From assembly GCA_035999765.1 (NCBI GenBank), contig CP108521.1, positions 4,588,001 to 4,652,000 on the forward strand: a stretch of 64,000 bases of DNA, written 5' to 3'. This DNA comes from Streptomyces sp. NBC_01231. Lineage in GTDB: Bacteria > Actinomycetota > Actinomycetes > Streptomycetales > Streptomycetaceae. Positions 50,734-60,020 of this stretch are shown here, one piece after another. Numbering within the stretch: position 1 is the stretch's first letter; each line of letters opens with the position of its first letter. The notes below the pieces were generated by a model. That model searched no databases. It was not told where the DNA came from and was given only the letters and a program-made list of their open reading frames with translations. The translations under genes and the position numbers were made by a program.

Positions 50734-52056
50734 TCACGCCACCGCCACTGTCTCCACGCCACTAGTCGTCGGCCTCCGGCGGATCACCAGCGCCATCAAC
50801 GCCGCCACCGCGCACAGCGCGCCCGACGCGTACCAGACCATGTCGTACTCCCCGAAGACGTCCCGCACGACGCCGCCGAGGAAGGCCACCAGAGCGGCGC
50901 CGACCTGGTGGGAGGCCAGTACCCAGCCGAAGACGATCGCGCTGTCGTCGCCGTACTGCTCCCGGCACAGCGCCACGGTGGGCGGGACGGTGGCGACCCA
51001 GTCGAGGCCGTAGAAGACGATGAAGAAGATCATCGGTGGGTGGACGCCCGGCGCGAGCGCGAGCAGCATGGGGAGGAACAGCAGGGAGACGCCGCGCAGC
51101 GCGTAGTACACCGCCAGCAGCCGGCGCGGGTCGAAACGGTCCGTGAACCAGCCGGACGCCACCGTGCCGACCACGTCGAACACGCCGATGACCGCGAGCA
51201 GCGAGGCCGCCGCCTGGACGGGCATGCCGTCGTCGTGGGCCGCGGGCACGAAGTGGGTCTGGATCAGGCCGTTGGTGGAGGCACCGCAGATCGCGAAGGT
51301 ACCGGCGAGCAGCCAGAAGGGGCCGGTGCAGGCGGCCGAGAAGAGGACCCGCAGGGTGCGGCGCGCGGCGCCTTGCACCGGCGGCGGCTTCGGTACGAAC
51401 TCCCTTGCCCCGTACGGCTTCAGGCCCACGTCGGCCGGGTGGTCGCGCAGCAGCAGCCAGACGAAGGGGACGACCGCGAGGGCGGCCAGCGCCACCGTCA
51501 CGGCCGCCGGCCGCCACTCGCGGGTCTCCACGATCCAGGACAGCACCGGCAGGAAGATCAGCTGGCCGGAGGCGGAGGCGGCGGTGAGGATGCCGGTGAC
51601 CAGTCCGCGTCGCTCGGTGAACCAGCGGTTGGTGACCGTCGCGGCGAAGGCCAGCGCCATCGAGCCGGAGCCCAGGCCGACCAACAGGCCCCAGCACAAC
51701 ATCAGTTGCCAGGCCGCCGTCATCCACACCGTCAGGCCCGAGCCGATCGCGATCACGGTCAGCGCGACCGCGACCACCCGCCGGATGCCGAAGCGGTCCA
51801 TGAGCGCGGCGGCGAAGGGGGCGGTCAGCCCGTACAGCGCGAGGTTGACCGAGACCGCGGCGCCGATCGTGCCGCGTGACCAGCCGTACTCCGCGTTCAG
51901 CGGGTCGATGAGCAGACCGGGGAGCGAACGGAAGGCCGCCGCGCCGATGATCGTCACGAAGGTGACGGCGGCGACGAACCACGCGCGATGGATGCGGGGC
52001 TTCTTGACCGGCGGGGTTCTCTCTGCGGCGGCTGCGGCCTCGGTTGTCTGGGTCAC
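50734..52056 (-). CDS. MFS transporter (monocarboxylate/oxalate-formate type)
   Basis: About 440 residues with 12 hydrophobic segments. Features are AEYGWSRGTIGAAVSVNLALYGLTAPFAAALMDRFGIRRV and a central loop ending RDHPADVGLKPYG, characteristic of the OFA/monocarboxylate porter group in actinobacteria. It probably imports a carboxylate. GTG 52056 was chosen (GGAAG upstream). It is divergent from the GlxA-type regulator at 71 bases. Confidence 0.87.
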   Translation of the reverse strand: MTQTTEAAAAAERTPPVKKPRIHRAWFVAAVTFVTIIGAAAFRSLPGLLIDPLNAEYGWSRGTIGAAVSVNLALYGLTAPFAAALMDRFGIRRVVAVALTVIAIGSGLTVWMTAAWQLMLCWGLLVGLGSGSMALAFAATVTNRWFTERRGLVTGILTAASASGQLIFLPVLSWIVETREWRPAAVTVALAALAVVPFVWLLLRDHPADVGLKPYGAREFVPKPPPVQGAARRTLRVLFSAACTGPFWLLAGTFAICGASTNGLIQTHFVPAAHDDGMPVQAAASLLAVIGVFDVVGTVASGWFTDRFDPRRLLAVYYALRGVSLLFLPMLLALAPGVHPPMIFFIVFYGLDWVATVPPTVALCREQYGDDSAIVFGWVLASHQVGAALVAFLGGVVRDVFGEYDMVWYASGALCAVAALMALVIRRRPTTSGVETVAVA

Positions 52057-52127
52057 GAGATAGAGCTTCCGTTCCCGAGCGGCCACGAACGAGTGGCCCG
52101 AAGGACAGCAATCGTTAGGATCGGGCC

Positions 52128-53216
52128 ATGCCCCCACGTCGTGAGCCGGAGTTCCGCCCCCACCGCGTCGTCGTCCTCGCCCTCGACGGCCTGCTCCCCT
52201 TCGAACTGGGCATCCCGCACCGCATCTTCGGCCGCACCAAGAACGCCGAGCGCCGACGCCTCTACGAGATCGTCACCTGCTCGATCCGACCGCCGGGCCC
52301 GGTCGAGACCGACGCCGACTTCGCCATCCAGGTCGCCCACGGCCCGGAGATCCTCGCCACCGCCGACACGGTCGTCATCCCGGCGTCGTACGAACTCGGC
52401 CCGGTCTTCGACGAGGGCGTACTGACCGACGAACTGGCCGCCGCCCTCGACCACATCCGGCCCGGCACCCGGCTCGCCGCCATCTGCACCGGCGGATACG
52501 TCCTGGCCGCCGCCGGGCACCTGGACGGCCGCCGGGCCGCCACGCACTGGTCCACCGCGGACCACTTCCAGCGGTTGTTCCCGCGGATCGAGGTCGACGC
52601 GGACGTCCTGTTCGTCGACGACGGCGACGTCCTGACGTCGGCGGGCGTCGCGGCCGGGATCGACCTGTGCCTGCACATGGTGCGCCGCGACCACGGCACG
52701 GCGGTCGCCAACGAGGTGGCCCGCCGTACGGTCGTACCGCCGTACCGCGACGGCGGACAGGCGCAGTACATCCACCGGCCCGTGCCCGATCCGCAGCTGG
52801 CGTCCACGACCGCCGCCCGCGCCTGGGCGCTGGGCCGCCTCCACGAGCCGATCCAGCTGCGGGACATGGCCGAGCAGGAGGCCATGTCCGTACGCACGTT
52901 CACGCGCCGTTTCCGCGAGGAGGTCGGCGTCAGTCCCGGCCAGTGGCTCACCCAGCAGCGGGTGGAACGGGCCCGGCACCTGCTGGAGTCCACCGACCTG
53001 TCCGTCGACCTGGTGGCCCGCGACGCCGGCTTCGGCACGGCCCAGTCGATGCGGCAGCACCTACAGACGGCTCTCGGGGTCACGCCGACCGCTTACCGCC
53101 GCACCTTCCGGGCCGGCGTCGACGGGTCCTGCGCCGACGGGTCCCGCGCTGGCGTGGCCGACGTCAACGGATCCGACGTCAACGGATCCGGCGGCGTGGC
53201 CGGCGCCCTGCGCTGA
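52128..53216 (+). CDS. GlxA-type AraC-family regulator (DJ-1/PfpI-AraC fusion)
   Basis: 362 residues. The N-terminal DJ-1/PfpI domain (about 12-190) has VVVLALDGLLPFELGIPHRIFG and ICTGGYVLAAAGHLDGRRAATHW. The C-terminal AraC domain (about 225-325) has MSVRTFTRRFREEVGVSPGQWLTQQRVERARHLLE, then a second helix-turn-helix DLVARDAGFGTAQSMRQHL. The tail repeats DVNGS. It likely controls the divergent transporter. Its last 156 bases overlap the opposing MFS gene. Confidence 0.9.
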   Translation: MPPRREPEFRPHRVVVLALDGLLPFELGIPHRIFGRTKNAERRRLYEIVTCSIRPPGPVETDADFAIQVAHGPEILATADTVVIPASYELGPVFDEGVLTDELAAALDHIRPGTRLAAICTGGYVLAAAGHLDGRRAATHWSTADHFQRLFPRIEVDADVLFVDDGDVLTSAGVAAGIDLCLHMVRRDHGTAVANEVARRTVVPPYRDGGQAQYIHRPVPDPQLASTTAARAWALGRLHEPIQLRDMAEQEAMSVRTFTRRFREEVGVSPGQWLTQQRVERARHLLESTDLSVDLVARDAGFGTAQSMRQHLQTALGVTPTAYRRTFRAGVDGSCADGSRAGVADVNGSDVNGSGGVAGALR

Positions 53217-54386
53217 ACGGCTCTCGTACCGCGCCTCGCCCCACCACCCGACCGCCGTCAGCACCAGCGTCAGGCCCACGCCCGCCAGGATGGCCGTGGA
53301 CGGCGCCGTCACCCGCAGCAGGGCACCCGCGAACGAACCCGCCGCCGCGTACCCCGCGCCTGCCGCGGCGTACATCACCGAGTAGCCCGCGGCCAGGACG
53401 TTCGCCGGCAGCGCCGCACGCAGGGACAGGTTGCGGGTGATCAGCGCGCCCGACTGGAGCAGACCGCCCACCGCAAGACCGGCGGCGATCGCGGCCCGGC
53501 CCGGTATCAGCGCGACGAGGGTCACGCAGACGGACATCCCGCACATCAGCAGCACACTGCGGGTGCGCAGCCGCCCGGGCCAGGCCCTCAGGCCGTAGAG
53601 GAAGGCGCCCAGTCCCGCGGCCACCGCCATCGCGGCCAGCAGCGGGCCGGACCAGCCGACCCCGATGCCGCGCTGTTCGAGGAGGGCGGGCAGGAGGAGT
53701 TCGGCCAGCCCGAGCAGGGTGAGGCTCGCCGCGCCCGTGACATACACCGGCCAGGCGCCCGCCAGGACGCGCAGCCGCGCGCCGCCCGTCCGCTCCGTGC
53801 CCTGCGGGTCGTCCGTCTTCCAGCCGGCCGGGAGCAGCCACAGACCCGCGACCGAGGACGCCATCAGGGCGGCCGCGAGGAGCAACGGAGCCCGCGGGGC
53901 GACGCCGAGGGCGAGAGAGGCGACGGCGACCGGGGAGACGGCCCAGACACCCGACATGAGTATGGACTCGACGGACAACGCCTGTGCCGCGGCCCGCTCC
54001 GGGACCAGGTCCGTGAGCAGCGCGCGCAACCCGCCGGTGGCCGCGCCCGGGGCCGCGCCCGCGAGGAACGCGAACACCGCGAGCAACGGCACGGGGGCAT
54101 CCGGGAGTACCCCGAGACCCGCGAATCCGGCCGCCCCGGCGGCGAGACCGACGGCCAGGTGCGGACGGGCCCGCTCGGGACGCAGCCGCATGCCGAGGAC
54201 CGGGGCGCCGACGATCTCACCGACCACATAGGCCGCCGCGAGCACCGCGCCCAGGGCGTAGCCACCGGGGCGCTCCCGCACCAGGAAGACCAGGGCCAAC
54301 GGCGCCATGGCCACCGGCATGCGGGCGCTCACGGCGGTGCTTGCCCAGATCAGGACCTGCTTCGAGGCGACGTCGCGGTAGCTCAT
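53061..54386 (-). CDS. MFS transporter
   Basis: 441 residues with 10-12 hydrophobic segments of the sugar-efflux/arabinose-like group, opening SKQVLIWASTAVSARMPVAMAPLALVFLV. The last 40 residues are Gly/Ser/Ala/Val-rich repeats lying in the region shared with the regulator gene on the other strand. The real stop may lie where annotated, but the tail is probably a by-product of that overlap. Substrate unknown. Confidence 0.82.
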   Translation of the reverse strand: MSYRDVASKQVLIWASTAVSARMPVAMAPLALVFLVRERPGGYALGAVLAAAYVVGEIVGAPVLGMRLRPERARPHLAVGLAAGAAGFAGLGVLPDAPVPLLAVFAFLAGAAPGAATGGLRALLTDLVPERAAAQALSVESILMSGVWAVSPVAVASLALGVAPRAPLLLAAALMASSVAGLWLLPAGWKTDDPQGTERTGGARLRVLAGAWPVYVTGAASLTLLGLAELLLPALLEQRGIGVGWSGPLLAAMAVAAGLGAFLYGLRAWPGRLRTRSVLLMCGMSVCVTLVALIPGRAAIAAGLAVGGLLQSGALITRNLSLRAALPANVLAAGYSVMYAAAGAGYAAAGSFAGALLRVTAPSTAILAGVGLTLVLTAVGWWGEARYESRSAQGAGHAAGSVDVGSVDVGHASAGPVGAGPVDAGPEGAAVSGRRDPESRL

Positions 54387-54456
54387 GGAACGACGCTAAC
54401 GGCCCCCACCGACAACGCCCCAGGGGATTTCCGGCGCCTGTGGAAAACCCGCTCGG

Positions 54457-55506
54457 TCAGAACGTCAGCACCCCGCGTGCCACCCGCCCCGCCTCCGCGT
54501 CCGCCACCGCCTTCTCGAAGTCCTCGACCGGATACGTCCTGGTCACCAGCTCGTCGAGGAGCAGCCGGTCCTCCCGGTACAGCTCGGCGTACAGGGCGAT
54601 GTCCCGCTGCGGACGGGAGGATCCGTAGCGGCAGCCCAGGATCGACTTGTCCAGGAACATCGACGAGACGAGGAAGGACGCCTCAGCCGTGGCCGGCGGG
54701 ACGCCGAGCAGGATCGCCTGCCCGTGCCGGTCCAGGGAGTCGATCGCCGCCCGGATCAACTCGACCCGGCCGACGCACTCGAAGGCGTGGTCCGCGCCCG
54801 TCGGCAGCACGTCCCGCACGTTGTCCATGGAGGTCAGGAAGTGTGTCGCGCCGAACCGCCGGGCCACCTCCTCCTTCGCCGGGTTCGCGTCCACGGCGAC
54901 GATCCGCAGCGCGCCCGCGATCCGCGCCCCCTGCAGGACGTTCAGCCCGATCCCGCCCGTGCCGATCACCAGCACACTGTCCCCGCGGTCCACCTTCGCC
55001 CGGTTGAGCACGGCGCCGACGCCGGTCAGCACCCCGCAGCCGATGAGCGCGGCGGACGGCAACGGAATCTCCTCGGGGATCCGGACCGCCTGCACGGCCT
55101 TCACGACGGTCCGTTCCGCGAAGGCCGAGTTGGCCGCGAACTGGAACACCGGCCGCCCGTCCCGCGCGAACGGCTGCCCCGGCCGCCCGATCGACTGCCG
55201 GCACATCGTCGGCCGTCCCCGGTCGCACTGCGCGCACGTACCGCAGTTGGCGAGCGTGGACAGGGCCACGTGATCGCCGGGGCGCACATGCGTGACACCG
55301 GCGCCCACCGCCGCCACCACGCCCGCCCCCTCATGGCCGAGCACCACAGGAACGGGGAACGGTATGGTCCCGTCCACCACGGACAGGTCGCTGTGGCACA
55401 GCCCCGCCGCCGAGACGGCCACCTGCACCTCGCCCGGTCCCGGATCCCGTACGACGAGATCGTCCACGACCTCGATCCGCTTGCCGTCGAACACCACGCC
55501 TCGCAT
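54457..55506 (-). CDS. zinc-dependent alcohol dehydrogenase
   Basis: 349 residues of the MDR superfamily. LCHSDLSVVDGTIPFPVPVVLGHEGAGVV gives catalytic Zn ligands Cys and His-Glu. Structural Zn Cys are in CGTCAQCDRGRPTMC, and VLVIGTGGIGLNVLQGARIAG binds NAD(P). The pattern is close to class III-like and mycothiol/NDMA-dependent dehydrogenases. ATG 55506 shares one base with the stop of the acyl-CoA dehydrogenase. It probably oxidises an alcohol intermediate of the pathway. Confidence 0.9.
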   Translation of the reverse strand: MRGVVFDGKRIEVVDDLVVRDPGPGEVQVAVSAAGLCHSDLSVVDGTIPFPVPVVLGHEGAGVVAAVGAGVTHVRPGDHVALSTLANCGTCAQCDRGRPTMCRQSIGRPGQPFARDGRPVFQFAANSAFAERTVVKAVQAVRIPEEIPLPSAALIGCGVLTGVGAVLNRAKVDRGDSVLVIGTGGIGLNVLQGARIAGALRIVAVDANPAKEEVARRFGATHFLTSMDNVRDVLPTGADHAFECVGRVELIRAAIDSLDRHGQAILLGVPPATAEASFLVSSMFLDKSILGCRYGSSRPQRDIALYAELYREDRLLLDELVTRTYPVEDFEKAVADAEAGRVARGVLTF

Positions 55507-56669
55507 CACACGGCCCCCTGTCGGCCCTTGGGTTCCCTCGGCAGGCCGAGCACCCGCTCGGCGATGATCGTGCGCTGGATCTGGTCGGAGCCGCCGTAGA
55601 TCGTGTCGGCCCGGGAGAAGAGGAACAGGTGCTGCGACACGTCGAGTTCGTACGGCGCCGCGGCCGACCACTCCACCGGGCCCACGGCCGCCGCCGCGCC
55701 CCGCACCCGCATCGCCAGCTCCCCCAGCCGCTGATGCCAGCCGGCCCACAGCAGCTTGGCCACGCTCGACGCACCCGCGTCGGCCGAACCCCCCAGGGTG
55801 CGCAGGGCGTTCCAGCGCATCACACGCAACTCGGCCCACTGACGCACCAACCGGTCCCGTACGACGGGATCGTGCACCGCGCCGGTGGCCACCGCCGTCT
55901 CCACGACCTTGCCCAACTCCTGGGCGAAACCGATCTGTTGGGCGAGCGTGGACACTCCGCGTTCGAAGCCGAGCAGACCCATCGCGACCCGCCAGCCGCC
56001 GCCCTCCGCGCCGACGACATGCTCCACGCGCGCGCGTGCCCCGTCGAAGAACACCTCGTTGAACTCGCTCGTTCCGGTCAGCTGACGGATCGGCCGGACC
56101 TCGACGCGGCCCGGCTGGTCCATGGGCACGAGCAGGAACGTCAGCCCGTGGTGGCGCCGGGAGCCGGGCTCGGTACGGGCGAGCACGAAGCACCAGTCCG
56201 CCTCGTGCGCGAGCGAGGTCCAGATCTTCTGGCCGGTGATCCGGTAGTGCGTCCCGTCCGGTTCGCGTACGGCCGCGGTGCGCACACCGGCCAGGTCCGA
56301 GCCGGCGTCGGGTTCGCTGTATCCCTGGCACCAGAGTTCCTCGCCGGCGGCGATCGGGGGCAGGAAGCGGGCCTTCTGTTCCTCGGTGCCGTGGGCGAGG
56401 AGGGTGGGGGCGAGGAGGTTCTCGCCGATGTGTCCGGAGCGTGGCGGCGCGGGCGACCGGGCGTACTCCTCGGCCCAGGCGACCTGTTGGGTGAGGGTGG
56501 CGGCGCGGTTGCCGTAACCGTCCTGGGACCAGCCGAGGCCGATCCAGCCGGCTTTGCCGAGGGTGCGTTCCCAGGTACGGCGGTCCTGCGTGCCGTCGGC
56601 GTGGGCGGCGAGCCATCCCCTCGCCTCGGCGCGGAAGGCATCGTCCTGCGAGGTGAATGCGAAGTCCAT
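55506..56669 (-). CDS. acyl-CoA dehydrogenase (large-subunit type)
   Basis: 387 residues, full-length family member. WCQGYSEPDAGSDLAGVRTAA and YRITGQKIWTSLAHEADWC form the FAD-binding beta domain; the C-terminus has IYGGSDQIQRTIIAERVLGLPREPKG. It resembles FadE subunits that act in heteromers on steroid-type or branched CoA esters, such as with the small-subunit type at 21172 or 60017. ATG 56669 follows GGAAGG. Confidence 0.92.
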   Translation of the reverse strand: MDFAFTSQDDAFRAEARGWLAAHADGTQDRRTWERTLGKAGWIGLGWSQDGYGNRAATLTQQVAWAEEYARSPAPPRSGHIGENLLAPTLLAHGTEEQKARFLPPIAAGEELWCQGYSEPDAGSDLAGVRTAAVREPDGTHYRITGQKIWTSLAHEADWCFVLARTEPGSRRHHGLTFLLVPMDQPGRVEVRPIRQLTGTSEFNEVFFDGARARVEHVVGAEGGGWRVAMGLLGFERGVSTLAQQIGFAQELGKVVETAVATGAVHDPVVRDRLVRQWAELRVMRWNALRTLGGSADAGASSVAKLLWAGWHQRLGELAMRVRGAAAAVGPVEWSAAAPYELDVSQHLFLFSRADTIYGGSDQIQRTIIAERVLGLPREPKGRQGAV

Positions 56670-56791
56670 GGGTGCGCCTTCCTGGAGGGTGGCCGGAGCC
56701 TGTGGGGTGCCGGGTGCGGTGGGGTGCCGGGTGGCGGTGGGGTCGGGTCACCCCCTCGGCACAGGGCGGCCAACCGCGAATGGCTGTAGCC

Positions 56792-57703
56792 CTACGCGTT
56801 CGGCCGGCCCCCCTCCCGCGCCGCCCGTTCCATCCCCGCCACCCGCTCCAGCAGCGGCATCGGGTCCATGCCCACCGTCCCCGGCAGGAAGTCCGCGATC
56901 TTCTCCGGTGTCCAGGCGCCGTCCGCGTACGCCGCCCGCAGCTCTCTCGGCTGGGCCCAGACCGCGATCTTGGGGCCGGCGATCGTGTACACCTGGCCCG
57001 TGATCCCCTGTTCCCACGCCTTCGCCGACAGCAGGTAGACCACCATCGCGGCCACGTCCTCCGGCTCGCCGATCTCGGTGAGTTCCATGGGGACGTTCGC
57101 CGACATCCGGGTTCGGGCCACCGGGGCCACCGCGTTGGCGGTCACCCCGTACTTGTGCAGCCCCAGGGCCGCGCTGCGGACGAGCGAGATGATCCCGCCC
57201 TTCGCCGCGCTGTAGTTGGCCTGGGACACCGAGCCCTGGTGGTTTCCGCTGGTGAAGCCGATCAGCGTGCCGGACCTCTGCTGCCGCATCACCGCCGATG
57301 CCGCCCGGAACACGGTGAACGTGCCCTTGAGGTGGGTCGCCACGACGGGGTCCCACTCCTCCTCGGCCATGTTGAACAGCATCCGCTCGCGCAGGATCCC
57401 GGCGACACACACGACCCCGTCGAGCCGTCCGTACGAGGCGAGCGCCACGTCGACCACCCGCTGACCGCCGGCCATCGTGGAGATGTCGTCGGCCACGGCG
57501 ACCGCTTCGCCGCCCGCCGCCTCGATCTCCTTGACCACGGACTGGGCGACCTCGCTCGTCGGCGAGGCGCCGTCCATGGCAACGCCGTGATCGTTGACGA
57601 CGACCCGGGCGCCCTCGGCCGCCGCGGCCAGCGCCACCGCCCGCCCGATCCCCCGTCCGGCGCCTGTCACGGCGACCACCTTGCCTGCCAAGAAGTTCCC
57701 CAC
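56792..57703 (-). CDS. SDR-family 3-hydroxyacyl-CoA dehydrogenase-like
   Basis: 303 residues. VVAVTGAGRGIGRAVALAAAAEGARVVVNDHG is the NAD loop of the peroxisomal multifunctional-enzyme-like SDRs. VVCVAGILRERMLFNM, GFTSGNHQGSVSQANYSAAKGG (YxxxK) and an extended C-terminus follow. The VNDHG pattern suggests acyl-CoA substrates. GTG 57703 has GAAGGGG upstream and box 9 lies 21 bases beyond. Probably co-transcribed with the dehydrogenases below it. Confidence 0.9.
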   Translation of the reverse strand: MGNFLAGKVVAVTGAGRGIGRAVALAAAAEGARVVVNDHGVAMDGASPTSEVAQSVVKEIEAAGGEAVAVADDISTMAGGQRVVDVALASYGRLDGVVCVAGILRERMLFNMAEEEWDPVVATHLKGTFTVFRAASAVMRQQRSGTLIGFTSGNHQGSVSQANYSAAKGGIISLVRSAALGLHKYGVTANAVAPVARTRMSANVPMELTEIGEPEDVAAMVVYLLSAKAWEQGITGQVYTIAGPKIAVWAQPRELRAAYADGAWTPEKIADFLPGTVGMDPMPLLERVAGMERAAREGGRPNA

Positions 57704-57724
57704 GCCGGCCCCTTCCCGCGGTTT

Positions 57725-57739
57725 CTGACGGTCCGTTAG
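57725..57739. promoter_or_regulatory. CTGAC-N5-GTCAG box 9
   Basis: CTGAC-GGTCC-GTTAG, one arm mismatch, between the SDR gene (21 bases) and the cyclase gene (46 bases), so it can serve both. Confidence 0.7.
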
Positions 57740-57785
57740 ATTTTTCCCCCGTAGGACAGCCGGAGACAAGCCCCGGGGAGGACGG

Positions 57786-58721
57786 ATGTCACAGCCCGCG
57801 CTCCATCCCGCGTTCCACGACATCGCCAAGCGCGTGAACAACTGGGGCCGTTGGGGGGCGGACGACGAGATCGGCACCCTCAACCTGATCACCGACGAGG
57901 TGGCACGCCAGGCGGCGACCGAGGTCCGCACGGGCCGCCGCGTCCCTCTCGCGCTCCCCCTGCGACAGGACGGGGTGCAGACCGGACTGATCCCCGGGCG
58001 GGTCAATCCCCTGCACGCCATGGTGCAGATCAACCAGGAGATCTTCGGCCCGGGCACGGTGGCGTGCAGCGACGACGCCGTGACCATGGGACTCCAGGCG
58101 GCCACCCACTGGGACGCACTCACCCATGTCTCACACTCGGGCCGGCTCTACAACGGCCGCCCGGCCGACACCATCACCCCGCACGGCGGCGCCGAGTTCA
58201 GCGGCATCGACAAGGCACGGCACATCGTCTCGCGCGGGGTACTGCTCGACGTGGCCCGGGCGCACGGCAGGGACCGTCTCGACGGCTCGTACGCCGTCAC
58301 CCCCGAGGACCTCGACGCCGCCGAGGAACTCGCCGGTACGCGGGTGCGGGCCGGTGACATCGTGCTCGTACGGACCGGGCAGGTGCAGGTGTACCTGGCG
58401 GGCGACAAGGAGGCGTACGGCTATCCGTCACCGGGCCTGTCGATCCGTACACCGGAGTGGTTCCACGCACGCGATGTCGCCGCGGTCGCGAACGACACCC
58501 TCACCTTCGAGGTGTTTCCGCCCGAGATCGAGGATCTGTGGCTGCCCGTACACGCGCTCGACCTGGTGGAGATGGGGATGCTTCAGGGGCAGAACTGGAA
58601 TCTCGAAGAGTTGTCCACAGCCTGTGGACAAGAGGGCCGGTACGCATTCCTGCTGTCGGCGATGCCCGAACCCTTCGTCGGCGCGACGGGAACGCCGGTC
58701 GCGCCCGTCGCCATCCTCTGA
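57786..58721 (+). CDS. cyclase family protein (kynurenine-formamidase-like hydrolase)
   Basis: 311 residues. The metal-binding stretch ATHWDALTHVSHSGRLYNG corresponds to the family HxGTHxDxPxH motif, and a later IDKARHIVSRGVLLDVARAHG is characteristic. Members hydrolyse cyclic amides, lactones or formamides using zinc or manganese. ATG 57786 follows GGGGAGGA. In this setting it may open a lactone or ring intermediate. Confidence 0.88.
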   Translation: MSQPALHPAFHDIAKRVNNWGRWGADDEIGTLNLITDEVARQAATEVRTGRRVPLALPLRQDGVQTGLIPGRVNPLHAMVQINQEIFGPGTVACSDDAVTMGLQAATHWDALTHVSHSGRLYNGRPADTITPHGGAEFSGIDKARHIVSRGVLLDVARAHGRDRLDGSYAVTPEDLDAAEELAGTRVRAGDIVLVRTGQVQVYLAGDKEAYGYPSPGLSIRTPEWFHARDVAAVANDTLTFEVFPPEIEDLWLPVHALDLVEMGMLQGQNWNLEELSTACGQEGRYAFLLSAMPEPFVGATGTPVAPVAIL

Positions 58722-58729
58722 GGACCGTC

Positions 58730-58781
58730 GGATGGCGGTGCGCCATACCCGCCCCGAGCACGGCATCGCGCACCGCCATCC
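58730..58781. terminator. long hairpin after the cyclase gene
   Basis: Fourteen perfect pairs: GGATGGCGGTGCGC (58730-58743) with its complement at 58768-58781, loop 24 bases. It starts eight bases after the stop codon. No T-tract. Confidence 0.65.
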
Positions 58782-59101
58782 GCCTCCGGCGTACCCGCCC
58801 CGGTTCTCCCGGCCCTGAGGGAACCGACGCCGAATCGCGACCCACACTCGCCGAGGGTCCCCGTCACCGGAACCCTCGGCGTCCCCTCGCGGCGAATCGC
58901 TGACCACAATCGTGATCAAACGGTCACGTGGCGTCAACACCCGTTCGGGGATTTATTACGTATGTACTGTTTGCCGTGGGCGCGCACAGAAGCACGTCCC
59001 GGCGCACGGATGCAGCGCCGATCAAGGGCGACAGCGCTTTCTGCGACCGTGCACCGCCGCACTCCGCGATCGCGCACCCGCACATTGCGCGACCCCGCGC
59101 C
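58782..59101. other. convergent intergenic region
   Basis: No gene seen. It holds a nine-pair hairpin, GCCGAGGGT (58850-58858) with ACCCTCGGC (58872-58880), possibly a terminator for the opposing ATPase gene, and an AT-rich stretch around 58948-58975. Nothing else is supported. Confidence 0.55.
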
Positions 59102-59578
59102 TCACACCGCCTCGTACGCCAGCCCCTCGTACGCCGACACATCGCTGCCGCAGGCGGTCACGGCGGACCGGGACTTGGCACACCGGTCCAGTTCGCACCA
59201 GATGCGCTTGCCGGCTCCCTCAGGGATCCAGCCCCAGCGGTCGGCGAGCCCGTCGACGAGGGCGAGACCCCGGCCACCCGTCTCGTCGCCGTCCGCACAG
59301 CGCGGCGCCGGGGCGCGGTCGCTGCGGTCGGCCACCTCCAGGCGGACCGTGGCCCTCTCGGCCGCCGCGGGCGGCAGGGAGAGCCGCAGCACCGCCGGGC
59401 AGCCCGTGTGCACCACGGCGTTGGTCACCAGCTCGGAAACGAGCAGGATCAAGGTCTCGGCGAGCGACTCGTCGGCCGCTATCCCGGACCCGGCCAGGCG
59501 CGAGCGGGCCCAGCTGCGGGCGCGCCCCACCTCTGCGGGGTCGGGCCGAATCTCCAGCTGCACTTGAAGCACCTGCAC
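59102..59578 (-). CDS. anti-sigma type ATP-binding protein (HATPase)
   Basis: 158 residues. The N-box is ELVTNAVVHTGCPAVL, the G1 region VADRSDRAP and the G2 region GGRGLALVDGLADRWG. It is a second RsbW-like ATPase, unrelated in neighbours to the one at 30937. The last 25 residues are unconserved. It sits between two catabolic operons without a box, so it is probably independent of them. Confidence 0.85.
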   Translation of the reverse strand: MQVLQVQLEIRPDPAEVGRARSWARSRLAGSGIAADESLAETLILLVSELVTNAVVHTGCPAVLRLSLPPAAAERATVRLEVADRSDRAPAPRCADGDETGGRGLALVDGLADRWGWIPEGAGKRIWCELDRCAKSRSAVTACGSDVSAYEGLAYEAV

Positions 59579-59771
59579 CGCTCACACCATCCGAACCGGC
59601 GGACACATCACCGCGCGCCTCACAAGGGCCACGATCGTAGCCATTTTTTGCATGACCAGAACAACGGCAAGAGTCAGAGTCACCGAACGTGACTCCCTTG
59701 TGAGACAGCATGGTTGACCTACAGTCACGCCAACAAGCGCTTCGGGCATATTCCAGTGGGAAGGAGTACCC

Positions 59772-60020
59772 ATGCGGCATACTGTGCGACGCTCGTCTCC
59801 AAGGGTCGAACAAACAGGGGTAACACCGGCATGGTTCGTGCTCGGGGCCACTCGCATTTCACCCAAGGTACCGGAGTGGGTGATCGACTCCGGGATCCAC
59901 GAGTCACACGTAGGACACAACCCGATATCAACGCTCCGTGATTCCGGTATGCCACGATCCGCGACATCCGCCCCGGGCGCTCCGGTGATGTCCCAGCCCA
60001 GCGGCGTTCGCGGCCTCTAG
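59772..60020 (+). CDS. small hypothetical protein, 82 residues
   Basis: ATG 59772 has an excellent GGAAGGAG six bases upstream, and a TTGACC lies at 59713, which argue for expression. The product (MRHTVRRSSPRVEQTG, then TPAWFVLGATRISPKVPEWVIDSGIHES) is not recognised. Its position, divergent from an anti-sigma ATPase gene, is where a WhiJ-type regulator is often found, so it may be a decayed regulator. It overlaps the opposing dehydrogenase by four bases. Confidence 0.4.
   Translation: MRHTVRRSSPRVEQTGVTPAWFVLGATRISPKVPEWVIDSGIHESHVGHNPISTLRDSGMPRSATSAPGAPVMSQPSGVRGL

Noticed and set aside
59582..59920. Minus-strand 112-codon frame upstream of the anti-sigma ATPase
   Set aside because: No ribosome binding site, no recognisable domain, and poor codon pattern; the plus-strand frame at 59772 has the better start.
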